Of a DNA stretch of 64,000 nt, positions 1-7,902 are shown one piece after another; the first letter of the stretch is position 1, and every line of letters starts with the position of its first letter. Position numbers and translations under genes: made by a program. The DNA is from Caldanaerobius polysaccharolyticus DSM 13641 (GTDB taxonomy: Bacteria; Bacillota; Thermoanaerobacteria; Thermoanaerobacterales; Caldanaerobiaceae), in NCBI RefSeq assembly GCF_000427425.1, contig NZ_KE386494.1, forward strand, positions 252,476 through 316,475, in the 5' to 3' direction. Below the pieces are notes generated by a model. It saw nothing but the letters and a program-made list of their open reading frames with translations, did not search any database and had not been told where the DNA came from.

Positions 1-1071
1 TGCCATGACTCCAGGCACGCCTCTCATCCTCTGACCAATTACAGATACAATTCCACAATTGTGATATACATTGTATCTTAAAGAATACCTGTTCAATAAC
101 TGCTCCAGCTGCTGGCTTTTATTCTCATCTACCGTAAACACCAGCTTTCCCGGGAATACATTTATAAGGTCAATGCTTATGTGATTTTTAGACAATTGAT
201 CAAATATCTCGTTTTCTAGCCGATCATCCTCTGACCCCAATTCTATCTGGAACTGAGCCCTATCGGTTACATGAGCTATAGCTGTTATTAACCTACCGCC
301 CTCGGCTGAACTGTACACGAGCTCATTATAGTTCCCTATGATAGTTCCGGGATGATCGCTCATGGTGTTTTTAATGATCAACGGTATATTAGCCCTCATA
401 GCCACTTCCACGGCTCTGGGATGAATGACCTTTGCTCCCTGCTCGGCCATCTGAAAGACCTCGTTGTAATTTATCTTATCAATAATCCTGGCATCCTGGA
501 CGATTCTGGGATCAGCTGTCATAATTCCATCCACGTCGGTATATATCTCAATGGCTTCAGCTCCTAACGCTTCGCCCAAAATGCTGGCAGTAAAGTCGCT
601 ACCTCCTCTGCTCAATGTCGTTATATCGCCCTTTTCTGTAACGCCTTGGAAGCCAGCTACTACGGGTATATAATCTTCTTCCAGGTACTCCAGAATCCTA
701 AACGGCTCAACTCTCAACACTTCCGCGTTCCCGAAGGTATCGTCCGTTATGATGCCGGCCTGAGCCCCCGTCAACGCTGCTGCTTTTACGCCTTTGTTTA
801 TGAGGCTACATGCCATAACCGCAGAGGATATGACCTCACCGCATGACATCAAAAGGTCCAGCTCTCGCAGCGAAACATAAGAATTCTGCGCTTTAACCAA
901 GTTTATGAGGGTATCCGTGGCATACGTATCCCCTTTTCTTCCCATAGCAGATACCACTACCACGCACTTGTATCCTTTTTCTCTAGCTTTTAGTATTTTC
1001 TGTATGACCATTTCTCTTCGCTCAGGCGTTGCTACAGATGTACCTCCGAATTTCTGCACCAATATTTTCAT
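1..1071 (-). CDS. dapG: Aspartate kinase, DapG type (3' end cut by window)
   Basis: Phosphorylates aspartate, the first step to lysine, threonine, methionine and diaminopimelate. The frame is open from the ATG at 1069-1071 to base 1 (357 codons), and the last part of the C-terminal ACT region lies outside the window. The N-terminus MKILVQKFGGTSVA is the kinase nucleotide-binding signature. The middle segment SRGGSDFTA and the TDVDG(I)MTADPR stretch are the aspartate and ATP site of the family. After about residue 260 the sequence turns into ACT-type regulatory domains, so feedback inhibition is likely. It follows ylxY and ymxH on the same strand, matching the Bacillus ymxH-dapG arrangement. 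The isozyme name rests on that context. Confidence 0.93.
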   Translation of the reverse strand, partial: MKILVQKFGGTSVATPERREMVIQKILKAREKGYKCVVVVSAMGRKGDTYATDTLINLVKAQNSYVSLRELDLLMSCGEVISSAVMACSLINKGVKAAALTGAQAGIITDDTFGNAEVLRVEPFRILEYLEEDYIPVVAGFQGVTEKGDITTLSRGGSDFTASILGEALGAEAIEIYTDVDGIMTADPRIVQDARIIDKINYNEVFQMAEQGAKVIHPRAVEVAMRANIPLIIKNTMSDHPGTIIGNYNELVYSSAEGGRLITAIAHVTDRAQFQIELGSEDDRLENEIFDQLSKNHISIDLINVFPGKLVFTVDENKSQQLEQLLNRYSLRYNVYHNCGIVSVIGQRMRGVPGVMA

Positions 1072-1098
1072 CAAAATCCCCCTAAACACTATATTTTA

Positions 1099-1356
1099 TT
1101 AACTATTATATCTGCTATTTTTATTAAATTCAACCACGATAATATCCGATCCTATCTTCCTTATGTTTTCCCAGGGAATCCTGATATTGGTTTTCTCTGC
1201 AGCCCTAAAAGAAAGCTTCCCTCCGCTGTTGATTAAAAAAGCCTCAATTTTACCGGTGTTTTCGTCAATGAGGAGATCCGCATCTTCCAGCAGCCCTAGC
1301 TTGGTTCCATCGCTTAAATTTATAATTTCCTTTCCTCCAAAACGGCTAAGCCTCAC
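1099..1356 (-). CDS. ymxH: YlmC/YmxH family PRC-barrel sporulation protein
   Basis: Small protein of about 85 residues with the pattern RLSxFGGKEIINLxDGxKLG, then an LGLLEDADLLID segment: the PRC-barrel of the YlmC/YmxH family. Members are linked to sporulation in Firmicutes, but their biochemical role is unknown. Two GTG starts are possible. The GTG at 1356 is preferred because the family starts at MRLS and a GAGGTGAT ribosome site lies 6 bases upstream; the GTG at 1365 would overlap that site. It sits 10 bases after ylxY and 27 bases before dapG, so the three are probably one transcript. The M16 peptidase gene usual in Bacillus between ylxY and ymxH is missing. Confidence 0.82.
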   Translation of the reverse strand: MRLSRFGGKEIINLSDGTKLGLLEDADLLIDENTGKIEAFLINSGGKLSFRAAEKTNIRIPWENIRKIGSDIIVVEFNKNSRYNS

Positions 1357-1366
1357 GATAATCACC

Positions 1367-2071
1367 TCACAAAACGTCTGAAACCCTACCTATTTTAAAG
1401 CCGTTGCGCTTTAGCTCGTTTACAATAGTAGGTAGGGCTTCCACGGTATCCTTGGTCGGATGCATGAGAATTATGGCGCCATTATGGTACTTTTTTATGA
1501 CTCTGTTCACCACAGCGGGTGCTCCATCACCTCTCCAATCTATGGTATCCACGCTCCACATAATCACCTTATGCCCCAGAGCCTCTGCTACTTTGACCGT
1601 AGTATCATTAAAATCGCCGTAAGGCGGAGCAAAAAGCAGAGGTTTCTGCCCCGTGATTGATTTAAGCAACTCGTCGTTTTTTACTATATCATTTTTTACC
1701 TGTTCAGCGGATAAAGTGCTGTATTTTACATGGGTATAGCCATGGCTTCCTATCTCATAGCCTTTCTGATAAATTTCTTTTATAAAATTTTTATTTTTTT
1801 CGGCCCAGTTTCCCTCAAAAAAAAAGGTAATCTTTATACCTTGATCATCAAAATAATCCAGCATCTGCCTCAGGTAATCATCTCCCCACGCCACATTACA
1901 GGCAAAAGCCACAATCTTTGTCTTATCGTCCCCTTTATAAATAGGATCCTGGTTCATGGTGTTGATAGCCTTGCCGGCAAAAAGCAAGACCATGAGCACT
2001 ACAATGAGAATTATAATCGCTATCGCAATAAGCAAATGAACCTTTTTGGGCTTTACATAATAAATCTTCAT
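1367..2071 (-). CDS. ylxY: Polysaccharide deacetylase-like membrane protein, YlxY type
   Basis: 234 residues. One N-terminal membrane segment (about residues 12-32, highly hydrophobic) anchors an extracytoplasmic NodB-fold domain. The metal-site motif SHGYTHVKY (HxxxH), the APPYGDFN loop and the MWSVDTIDW and ILMHP strands are all readable, so the barrel is complete. The first NodB motif, usually TFDD, reads CNVAWGDD here, so the catalytic-base aspartate appears replaced by asparagine. Activity may therefore be altered or lost, as suspected for YlxY relatives. Neighbours (ymxH, dapG and the nearby pnp) fit the Bacillus pnpA-ylxY-ymxG region. Likely substrates are cell-wall or spore-cortex glycans, but this is inference. 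The ATG follows an AAAGGAGGGG ribosome site. Confidence 0.85.
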   Translation of the reverse strand: MKIYYVKPKKVHLLIAIAIIILIVVLMVLLFAGKAINTMNQDPIYKGDDKTKIVAFACNVAWGDDYLRQMLDYFDDQGIKITFFFEGNWAEKNKNFIKEIYQKGYEIGSHGYTHVKYSTLSAEQVKNDIVKNDELLKSITGQKPLLFAPPYGDFNDTTVKVAEALGHKVIMWSVDTIDWRGDGAPAVVNRVIKKYHNGAIILMHPTKDTVEALPTIVNELKRNGFKIGRVSDVL

Positions 2072-2114
2072 TAGGTACCCCTCCTTTTATCTTTACATTC
2101 TATGTGTATTTTCG

Positions 2115-2142
2115 AGTATAACATTTTATAACCAAAAGTAAA
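2115..2142 (-). promoter_or_regulatory. Probable sigma-A promoter of ylxY-ymxH-dapG
   Basis: On the minus strand, -35 TTTACT (2137-2142), a 16-base spacer and -10 TATACT (2115-2120), about 45 bases before the ylxY start. Both boxes fit sigma-A reasonably and no other promoter is needed for the three downstream genes. Confidence 0.5.
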
Positions 2143-2217
2143 AACATAGAAAGCAGTTCTCAATTGTGCTAAAATTATATAGAAACAGATCGATTATCGT
2201 TGAAAGGGGATTTTTAT

Positions 2218-3075
2218 ATGGAGAAAAAGTTTCCACGCACCAATGTAGGCGGTGTGTCTCTGTCCAGGATGATCATAGGAACTAACTGGATACTTGGTTA
2301 TAGCCACACCAGTAATGCTGCCGATAACTTTATAAAGCGACAAAATTCAACGGTAGAAGCTATTACAAGCATACTGGAGGTATTTTTAAACTCGGGTGTT
2401 GATACAATTATGGGGCCTTTTGCAGGCAATAGACAATTAATCGACGCTGTCAGAGCAGCGGAAGACCGCATGGGGAAAAAAATGATTATCATAGATACGC
2501 CGATAATCAATGTAGACGATAACGCCATGGCCCGCAAAGAAGCTGAAGAAGTTATCGCTTTAAGTAAACGAATCGGCGCAACCTTTTGCCTCCCCCATCA
2601 CACCTCTGTAGAACAGCTGGTCAATAAGAACAAAAAGACTATAGAAAGGTTACCAGATTATCTGAAGATGATACGCGACCACGACATGATACCAGGATTA
2701 TCCTGCCATATGCCAGAACTTATCGTCTATTCAGACCTTAATGGATATGACGTAGAGACGTATATACAGATTTACAACTGCGCAGGTTTTTTAATGCAGG
2801 TGGAAATTGAATATGTACATAAAATAATATGGAGTGCTAAAAAACCTGTGATGACTATCAAACCTATGGCAGCAGGACGCGTAAGTCCTTTTGTAGGCCT
2901 GACGTTCTCATGGCACACCATACGGCCATGTGATATGGTAACTGTAGGCTGTTTGACCCCTGAAGAAGCCGAAGAGGACATAGAAATCTCTCTGGCTGCT
3001 TTAGAAGGGCGTCCGCCTATGCTAGAAGGACGTGACAGCCCTAACAAAACGGAAATAATGAAAAATCCCTTATAA
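2218..3075 (+). CDS. Uncharacterised protein, AKR-like (beta/alpha) barrel pattern
   Basis: 285 residues starting at ATG 2218, which has an AAAGGGG ribosome site 10 bases upstream; the TTG at 2200 lies in that site and is rejected. I do not recognise a named family. The N-terminus (GGVSLSRMIIGTNWILG), a late strand IKPMAAGR and the end MVTVGCLTPEEAEEDIEISLAAL have the spacing and look of an aldo/keto reductase barrel. The usual AKR catalytic Asp/Tyr/Lys/His set is not evident. No signal peptide or membrane segment is seen, so it should be cytosolic. It is a single plus-strand gene between two minus-strand blocks with a shared terminator behind it. Function is unknown. Confidence 0.8.
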   Translation: MEKKFPRTNVGGVSLSRMIIGTNWILGYSHTSNAADNFIKRQNSTVEAITSILEVFLNSGVDTIMGPFAGNRQLIDAVRAAEDRMGKKMIIIDTPIINVDDNAMARKEAEEVIALSKRIGATFCLPHHTSVEQLVNKNKKTIERLPDYLKMIRDHDMIPGLSCHMPELIVYSDLNGYDVETYIQIYNCAGFLMQVEIEYVHKIIWSAKKPVMTIKPMAAGRVSPFVGLTFSWHTIRPCDMVTVGCLTPEEAEEDIEISLAALEGRPPMLEGRDSPNKTEIMKNPL

Positions 3076-3163
3076 GTGCAGGAATAGATTAAACCTCTTT
3101 AGCATTGTTTATTTATTCCACCCTTTCTTTAAATCATAAAAACACGCCCTACATTTCAACTAC

Positions 3164-3196
3164 AAAAGTCCTGACTTATGGTCAGGACTTTTTATT
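3164..3196. terminator. Bidirectional Rho-independent terminator
   Basis: Perfect 12-base inverted repeat, AAAAGTCCTGAC (3164-3175) and GTCAGGACTTTT (3181-3192), with a 5-base loop and a T-rich tail on both strands. It ends the plus-strand gene at 3075 and the minus-strand spo0E-like gene, whose TGA stop (3182-3184) lies inside the stem. Confidence 0.85.
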
Positions 3197-3358
3197 TAAC
3201 TCTTTTATATACATATAATATTTGGTTATATACTCATCTAATTCCTTACTTTTTTTTATAACTTCCTCGTCAATCCCCTGTTCTTCAATTAAAAGTTCAA
3301 GTTCTGCTCTGAGTAATTCAATGTTTTTTAGCAGGATGTCAATTTGCTTTTTATTCAT
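3182..3358 (-). CDS. Spo0E-like aspartyl-phosphate phosphatase
   Basis: 58 residues from ATG 3358, chosen because GAGGTGG lies 7 bases upstream; a longer frame to 3394 adds a poor, basic and unconserved head. The protein is two predicted helices joined by a short turn, with SKELDEYITKYY near the end. That contains the SxELD signature of Spo0E, YisI and YnzD phosphatases, which dephosphorylate Spo0A~P and delay sporulation. It is monocistronic: pnp terminators lie upstream and a bidirectional terminator overlaps its stop. The family call rests on the motif and size. Which response regulator it acts on cannot be told from sequence. Confidence 0.8.
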   Translation of the reverse strand: MNKKQIDILLKNIELLRAELELLIEEQGIDEEVIKKSKELDEYITKYYMYIKELNKKS

Positions 3359-3414
3359 TTTAACCACCTCGGATGTAGTTTTCCAAGGTGGCATGAGGTT
3401 TTATTCCCGGACAT

Positions 3415-3436
3415 AAAAAATACGCCTTATGGCGTA
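3415..3436 (-). terminator. Second (tandem) terminator after pnp
   Basis: On the minus strand, stem TACGCC/GGCGTA with a 4-base loop (3421-3436), followed by six T (3415-3420). It lies about 100 bases after the first pnp terminator and before the spo0E-like gene, so it is either a back-up terminator or an attenuator for that gene. Confidence 0.55.
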
Positions 3437-3511
3437 CTACCAGATATAATACGTTTTTTCTTCATTTTGCTGATAAAACTCACAAAATGGCTTGAACAAC
3501 ATATTTTGAAA

Positions 3512-3547
3512 TAAAAAAACATAAACCACGTGGTTTATGTTTTTTTT
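3512..3547. terminator. Rho-independent terminator of pnp
   Basis: Perfect palindrome ACATAAACCACGTGGTTTATGT (3519-3540) flanked by A7 on one side and T7 on the other. It can act on both strands. The T run touches the pnp stop codon at 3546-3548. Confidence 0.85.
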
Positions 3548-5648
3548 ATTTGCGCTTTTCATTTTTGCTGTCCTCCAGGGCATCTTTACGCGAAAGATTA
3601 ATCCTCCCCTGTTTATCTATGTCCGTAACCTTTACCAGTATCTTATCTCCTACGCTCACTGCTTCCTCTACGGACTTAATCCTCGTCTTAGACAATTTGG
3701 ATATATGCACAAGGCCTTCTTTGCCAGGCGCTATCTCCACAAAAGCGCCAAAAGGCGTAATCCTTGTAACTTTCCCTAAATACGTGGTACCTACTTCCAC
3801 GTCTTTTGCTATGCTCTCTATCATCTCTATAGCCCGCTTGCACGCTTCAATATCCGGGGCAGAGACGTAAATCCTACCGTCCTCCTCTATGTCTATCTTG
3901 GTATGGGTTTCATCGATGATTTTATTTATAGTCTTGCCTCCCGTTCCTATTATATCCCTGATTTTATCTACATCAACCACAGTGGTAAGTATCTTTGGCG
4001 CATATGGCGATAAATGAGGTCTTGGCTTATCAATGACCTGAAGCATCTTTTCCAATATATAAAGCCGGCCTTTTCTCGCTTGCTCCAGCGCTTTTTGCAG
4101 TATCTCTTTTCCTATCCCATGGATCTTTATATCCATCTGAATGGCGTTTATGCCCTTTGCCGTACCTGCCACTTTAAAATCCATATCCCCTAAAAAGTCC
4201 TCTAACCCCTGAATATCCGTCAATATAGCTACTTTGTCCCCTTCTTTTATAAGGCCCATAGCTACGCCGGCTACCGGTGCCTTTATGGGAACGCCTGCGT
4301 CCATCAGCGCCAGGGTGCTTCCGCATACGCTGGCCTGGGATGTAGAACCGTTAGAACTTAAGACCTCTGAAACCAGCCTTATGGTATAAGGGAACTCGTC
4401 TTCTGAAGGTATGACAGGTTCTAATGCCCTCTCTGCCAGAGCTCCATGGCCTATCTCCCTTCTGCCCGGTCCTCTCAAAGGCCTTGTCTCACCCACGCTA
4501 TACGGCGGGAAGTTGTAATGATGCATAAACCTCTTAAATTCTTCGTCTCCAAGGCCATCCAATATCTGTATATCTCCCATGGCGCCAAGAGTAGCTACCG
4601 TGAGAACCTGGGTTTGGCCCCTGGTAAACAAACCAGAACCGTGAGCCCTGGGCAGCAAGCCTACCTCGCAGTAAATAGGCCTTATTTCATCTAGTGCCCT
4701 CCCATCTACCCTGTAGCCGTCTTCTATCACCATCTTTCTCATCTGCTCTTTGGTGATGTTGTACAGGATCTCGTCGATGTCCTGCTCCTTATCTGGATAC
4801 TTTTCCAGGAAAACCTGCATCACTTCTTCATTGACCTTATCCAGATTTTCTGTGCGCTTTTGTTTGTCATCGCTTAAAAGGGCCTCTCTTATTTTTTCGG
4901 TGGCGTATTCTCTAACCTCTTTATCCACCTGTTCATCAGGCGTAAACACCGTGTACTCCATCTTGGGCTTACCCACTTCAGCTACTATCTTCTCCTGAAA
5001 TTCCACGATCTTTTTGATCTCTTCATGGGCAAACATTATAGCATCCAGCATTACATCCTCGGGTATTTCATTGCCACCGGCCTCTACCATCATAATAGCA
5101 TCCTTAGTTCCAGACACCGTAAGGTGCAATGTGCTCTTTTCCCTCTCCTTGAGAACAGGGTTGAGAACCAATTTGCCATCCACAAGCCCTACAACCACAG
5201 AGCCCGTAGGTCCATCAAAAGGTATGTCGGATATAGAAAGGGCTACGGACGAGCCTATCATAGCAGCTATCTCCGGTTGGTTATCAGGATCTACCGACAA
5301 AACAGTGACTATGACCTGCACATCGTTTCTGAACCCGTGAGGGAATAGCGGTCTTATCGGCCTATCTATTAAACGGGCTGTCAAAATAGCCTTGTCTGAC
5401 GGCTTTCCTTCCCTCTTTATAAATCCGCCGGGGATCTTGCCTATAGAGTAAAGCCTCTCCTCATATTCCACGCTTAACGGAAAAAAATCCACGTCTTCCC
5501 TGGGCTCCTTTGAAGCACAGGCCGTAACCAGAACCACCGTATCCCCATAGCTCACCAGAGCAGAGCCATTAGCCAGCTGTGCCACCTTACCCAAGGATAC
5601 TCTAAGCTTTCTCCCTGCCAATTCCATTTCGTAGATTTTCTCTTCCAT
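3546..5648 (-). CDS. pnp: Polyribonucleotide nucleotidyltransferase (PNPase)
   Basis: 3'-5' phosphorolytic exoribonuclease and degradosome-type RNA turnover enzyme in the cytosol. At 700 residues it is of normal length. Two RNase PH domains are joined by the all-helical linker; the second carries FTRGQTQVL and the [14 protein letters not shown] catalytic segment. They are followed by a KH domain with the IIGTGGK GxxG loop (about residue 567) and a C-terminal S1 domain ([16 protein letters not shown], about residue 625), so the enzyme looks intact. ATG at 5648 follows AAAGGAGG. It lies downstream of rpsO, as in most Bacteria, with an rpsO terminator and a possible own promoter in the gap. Confidence 0.97.
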   Translation of the reverse strand: MEEKIYEMELAGRKLRVSLGKVAQLANGSALVSYGDTVVLVTACASKEPREDVDFFPLSVEYEERLYSIGKIPGGFIKREGKPSDKAILTARLIDRPIRPLFPHGFRNDVQVIVTVLSVDPDNQPEIAAMIGSSVALSISDIPFDGPTGSVVVGLVDGKLVLNPVLKEREKSTLHLTVSGTKDAIMMVEAGGNEIPEDVMLDAIMFAHEEIKKIVEFQEKIVAEVGKPKMEYTVFTPDEQVDKEVREYATEKIREALLSDDKQKRTENLDKVNEEVMQVFLEKYPDKEQDIDEILYNITKEQMRKMVIEDGYRVDGRALDEIRPIYCEVGLLPRAHGSGLFTRGQTQVLTVATLGAMGDIQILDGLGDEEFKRFMHHYNFPPYSVGETRPLRGPGRREIGHGALAERALEPVIPSEDEFPYTIRLVSEVLSSNGSTSQASVCGSTLALMDAGVPIKAPVAGVAMGLIKEGDKVAILTDIQGLEDFLGDMDFKVAGTAKGINAIQMDIKIHGIGKEILQKALEQARKGRLYILEKMLQVIDKPRPHLSPYAPKILTTVVDVDKIRDIIGTGGKTINKIIDETHTKIDIEEDGRIYVSAPDIEACKRAIEMIESIAKDVEVGTTYLGKVTRITPFGAFVEIAPGKEGLVHISKLSKTRIKSVEEAVSVGDKILVKVTDIDKQGRINLSRKDALEDSKNEKRK

Positions 5649-5670
5649 AAATTTAACCTCCTTTCACAAT

Positions 5671-5699
5671 ATTATAACCTTGCGGCTTTTAAATTAAAA
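5671..5699 (-). promoter_or_regulatory. Possible pnp promoter
   Basis: A perfect minus-strand TATAAT (5671-5676) sits 17 bases from a poor -35 (TTTTAA, 5694-5699), just after the rpsO terminator. The -10 is convincing, the -35 is not. Confidence 0.35.
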
Positions 5700-5718
5700 G
5701 AGCGAGTGCTTCTCGCCC
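5693..5718 (-). terminator. Terminator or attenuator between rpsO and pnp
   Basis: Minus-strand stem of 7 pairs (5712-5718 with 5700-5706, one G-U), 5-base loop, then TTTTAAT. It starts directly at the rpsO stop and probably leaves partial read-through into pnp. Confidence 0.6.
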
Positions 5719-5988
5719 TTATTTTCTGAGATTTAATTCTTCTATAAGTTGCTTATACTTATTGTAGTCTTTTTTCATAAGGTAATTTAGCAAAGACCTT
5801 CTCTTGCCCACCATTTTCAAAAGACCTCTTCGGGAATGGTGGTCTTTTTTGTGCACAGCCAGATGCTCATTTAAATCGTTTATCCTCTTGGTCAACAGAG
5901 CAATCTGAACTTCCGGTGACCCCGTATCGCCCTCGTGCTTTTTGTACTTGTCGATTATCTCCTTTTTGACTTCTTTGCTCAGAGCCAT
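5719..5988 (-). CDS. rpsO: Small ribosomal subunit protein uS15
   Basis: 89 residues with the family sequence [44 protein letters not shown] and the RRSLLNYL tail. It binds 16S rRNA in the central domain. The start at ATG 5988 is set by GAGGAGGTG 6 bases upstream; the GTG three codons earlier overlaps that site and is rejected. It has its own promoter and a structured leader of about 90 bases, which fits the known autoregulation of rpsO by S15. A terminator follows, then pnp. Confidence 0.97.
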   Translation of the reverse strand: MALSKEVKKEIIDKYKKHEGDTGSPEVQIALLTKRINDLNEHLAVHKKDHHSRRGLLKMVGKRRSLLNYLMKKDYNKYKQLIEELNLRK

Positions 5989-6019
5989 AAATTTCACCTC
6001 CTCAGCATATCTTTCACCG

Positions 6020-6059
6020 ATTACCTAGAAGCCGTCGGTGACTCGGCTTTCTAAGTAAT
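6020..6059 (-). promoter_or_regulatory. rpsO leader hairpin, candidate S15 autoregulatory element
   Basis: Long imperfect stem: arms 6020-6034 and 6044-6059 pair over about 14 positions with one bulge and one mismatch, around a 9-base loop. It lies between the promoter and the rpsO ribosome site. S15 represses its own translation through leader structures in several bacteria; that this hairpin does so here is inference. Confidence 0.6.
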
Positions 6060-6078
6060 GGCATCTATAACCTTTACT

Positions 6079-6107
6079 ATTTTAACACAAAACGTGGCGG
6101 TTGTAAA
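6079..6107 (-). promoter_or_regulatory. Sigma-A promoter of rpsO
   Basis: Minus strand: -35 TTTACA (6102-6107), 17-base spacer, -10 TAAAAT (6079-6084). It overlaps the last codons of ribF, so rpsO can be transcribed apart from the upstream translation operon. Confidence 0.65.
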
Positions 6108-7029
6108 ATAGATTGTCGTAATTTAAGGCATATCTCACATCTTCCTGTAATTGTCTCTTTAAATCCCCTATCCTCTCAAACTTTATCTCGTCTCTTATGC
6201 GCTTTAAAAACACAATCTTAACAGCTTCACCGTATAAATCCCCAGAATAACCTATTAAATGGCTCTCTACGGTCATCTCACTGTCGTCCTTTACTGTGGG
6301 TTTCACTCCCACATTGGTTATGCTTAAATACCTATTCCCACAAGCAAATGTGTGCGTTACATATACGCCCTTTTTAGGCAAGCACCTATTTTTACAGCAA
6401 TTTAAATTCACCGTTGGAAAACCTATAGTGCGACCCAATTGCTTTCCCTTCACCACCACGCCTTTAATCTCGTAATACCTACCCAGATAGTCTTTCGCCA
6501 CATCCACCTGGCCTTCAGATATGAGATTTCTTATATAAGTGCTGCTTACTACATTGCCGTAAACCTTAGCAGGAGAGACAACTTTTAAATAAACGCCATG
6601 GGCATCGCAAAGGTCTGCAATCTTTTGGGCATTTCCCATACCTCTATAGCCCATCCTAAAGTTCTCACCGATAACCAGTGCTTTACATCCCAGCCTGTTT
6701 ACCAGAACTTCTTTAAAAAAATCCATGTAGCTCATCTGGGACAGCGAACAGTCAAAGTCCAATGTTATGATAAAATCGGGGTTACATTTTTTTAAAAACC
6801 GGATTTTATCGTCAAAATCGGTCAGAAGGCAGAGGCTTTTACGTGGATATAAGATAGACGATGTATGGCCTTTAAATGTAAATATGACTTTATAAAGCCC
6901 CTGACTGGACGCCACATTTTCTAGGGCGCTTATCAGCTTTTGATGGCCTACATGTACACCATCAAAATTCCCTATGGTAATAGCTGTGCTATGTAATTTT
7001 ACATTTTTTATATCATTCAAGATCTCCAT
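6082..7029 (-). CDS. ribF: Bifunctional riboflavin kinase/FAD synthetase
   Basis: Makes FMN from riboflavin and then FAD. 315 residues, full length. The N-terminal FAD synthetase half has ITIGNFDGVHVGHQKLI (HxGH-type nucleotidyltransferase motif, about residues 18-33). The C-terminal flavokinase half has GRTIGFPTVNL (about residue 200) and GVYVTH. ATG 7029 has GAGGAGATAAAC directly upstream and lies 2 bases after the truB stop, so the two genes are translationally close. Its usual neighbours (truB, rpsO) are present. Confidence 0.95.
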   Translation of the reverse strand: MEILNDIKNVKLHSTAITIGNFDGVHVGHQKLISALENVASSQGLYKVIFTFKGHTSSILYPRKSLCLLTDFDDKIRFLKKCNPDFIITLDFDCSLSQMSYMDFFKEVLVNRLGCKALVIGENFRMGYRGMGNAQKIADLCDAHGVYLKVVSPAKVYGNVVSSTYIRNLISEGQVDVAKDYLGRYYEIKGVVVKGKQLGRTIGFPTVNLNCCKNRCLPKKGVYVTHTFACGNRYLSITNVGVKPTVKDDSEMTVESHLIGYSGDLYGEAVKIVFLKRIRDEIKFERIGDLKRQLQEDVRYALNYDNLFYNRHVLC

Positions 7030-7031
7030 GT

Positions 7032-7889
7032 TTATCTCCTCGGCGTAAATACATTTAATACCTTTATAATCCCGCTGGCCCGCTGTCCAATGGCCAGGAA
7101 ACTCCCATTTTCAGAATATATGCGCACCTTTTGATCCTCTCCTTTATACGATGCCGATAGCCTCCCACCGTTCAAAGCCTTTATCGCATCACTTTCTGAA
7201 ACCACTATTTTCTCTAAGTCTTTAAGAGGGTAATCCACAGGCAGCATATCATCCTCTCTCAAGTGCTCTACATCTACCGATTCCTTTAATGAAAAGACCC
7301 CCGATTTTACCCGCTCCAACGACAGCATATAACCGCACGTTTTTAAAGACGTCGCTATGTCATTGCACAATGTCCTGATGTACGTGCCTTTTGAACACCT
7401 TACCCTGAATTTAACGAGATTAGGCTTAAAATAGTTTAAAATAGCTATATCATATACTGTTACCTTTACAGGTTCCCTTTCCACAGTAAGCCCTGACCTG
7501 GCGAATTCGTATAGCTTTTTTCCACCTACTTTCTTAGCTGAGTACATAGGGGGTACCTGCAGGATATCGCCTTTAAATTTCTCCATTACTTCTTCCAAAT
7601 CATCAGCGCTTATATCGGGCACAGGTTTTATTTCAACAACATTTCCATACCTGTCCTGGGAATCTGTAGCTATGCCCAAAAGCATGGTGGCGATGTATTC
7701 TTTATCCTGTTGCTCAATGTGCCTTATGACTTTAGTAGCGGCATTTACAGCTACAGGCAATACGCCAGAAGCACCAGGGTCCAGCGTCCCTAGATGCCCC
7801 GCTTTTACTTTAAAACGCCTTTTTACCATCTCCACTACTTCATAAGACGTCATGCCCACAGGCTTATAGACGTTAAAAAAACCATCCAA
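7032..7889 (-). CDS. truB: tRNA pseudouridine(55) synthase
   Basis: Isomerises U55 of the T-loop in tRNA. The catalytic motif GHLGTLDPGASGVLPV holds the nucleophilic aspartate (about residue 36-40), and KEYIATMLLG and YSAKKVGGKKLYEFAR follow as expected. The C-terminal part has a short PUA-like segment. Two starts are possible: TTG 7889 (MDGFFNVYKP, with GAGGTG about 9 bases upstream) or GTG 7901, which overlaps that site. TTG is preferred. It is in an operon between nrnA and ribF, with 13 bases to the nrnA stop. Confidence 0.93.
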   Translation of the reverse strand: MDGFFNVYKPVGMTSYEVVEMVKRRFKVKAGHLGTLDPGASGVLPVAVNAATKVIRHIEQQDKEYIATMLLGIATDSQDRYGNVVEIKPVPDISADDLEEVMEKFKGDILQVPPMYSAKKVGGKKLYEFARSGLTVEREPVKVTVYDIAILNYFKPNLVKFRVRCSKGTYIRTLCNDIATSLKTCGYMLSLERVKSGVFSLKESVDVEHLREDDMLPVDYPLKDLEKIVVSESDAIKALNGGRLSASYKGEDQKVRIYSENGSFLAIGQRASGIIKVLNVFTPRR

Positions 7890-7902
7890 ATAGCACTTCA
7901 CC

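Noticed and set aside
2147-2181. Promoter for the plus-strand gene at 2218
   Set aside because: TAAAAT and TATATA boxes exist but no -35 at acceptable spacing.
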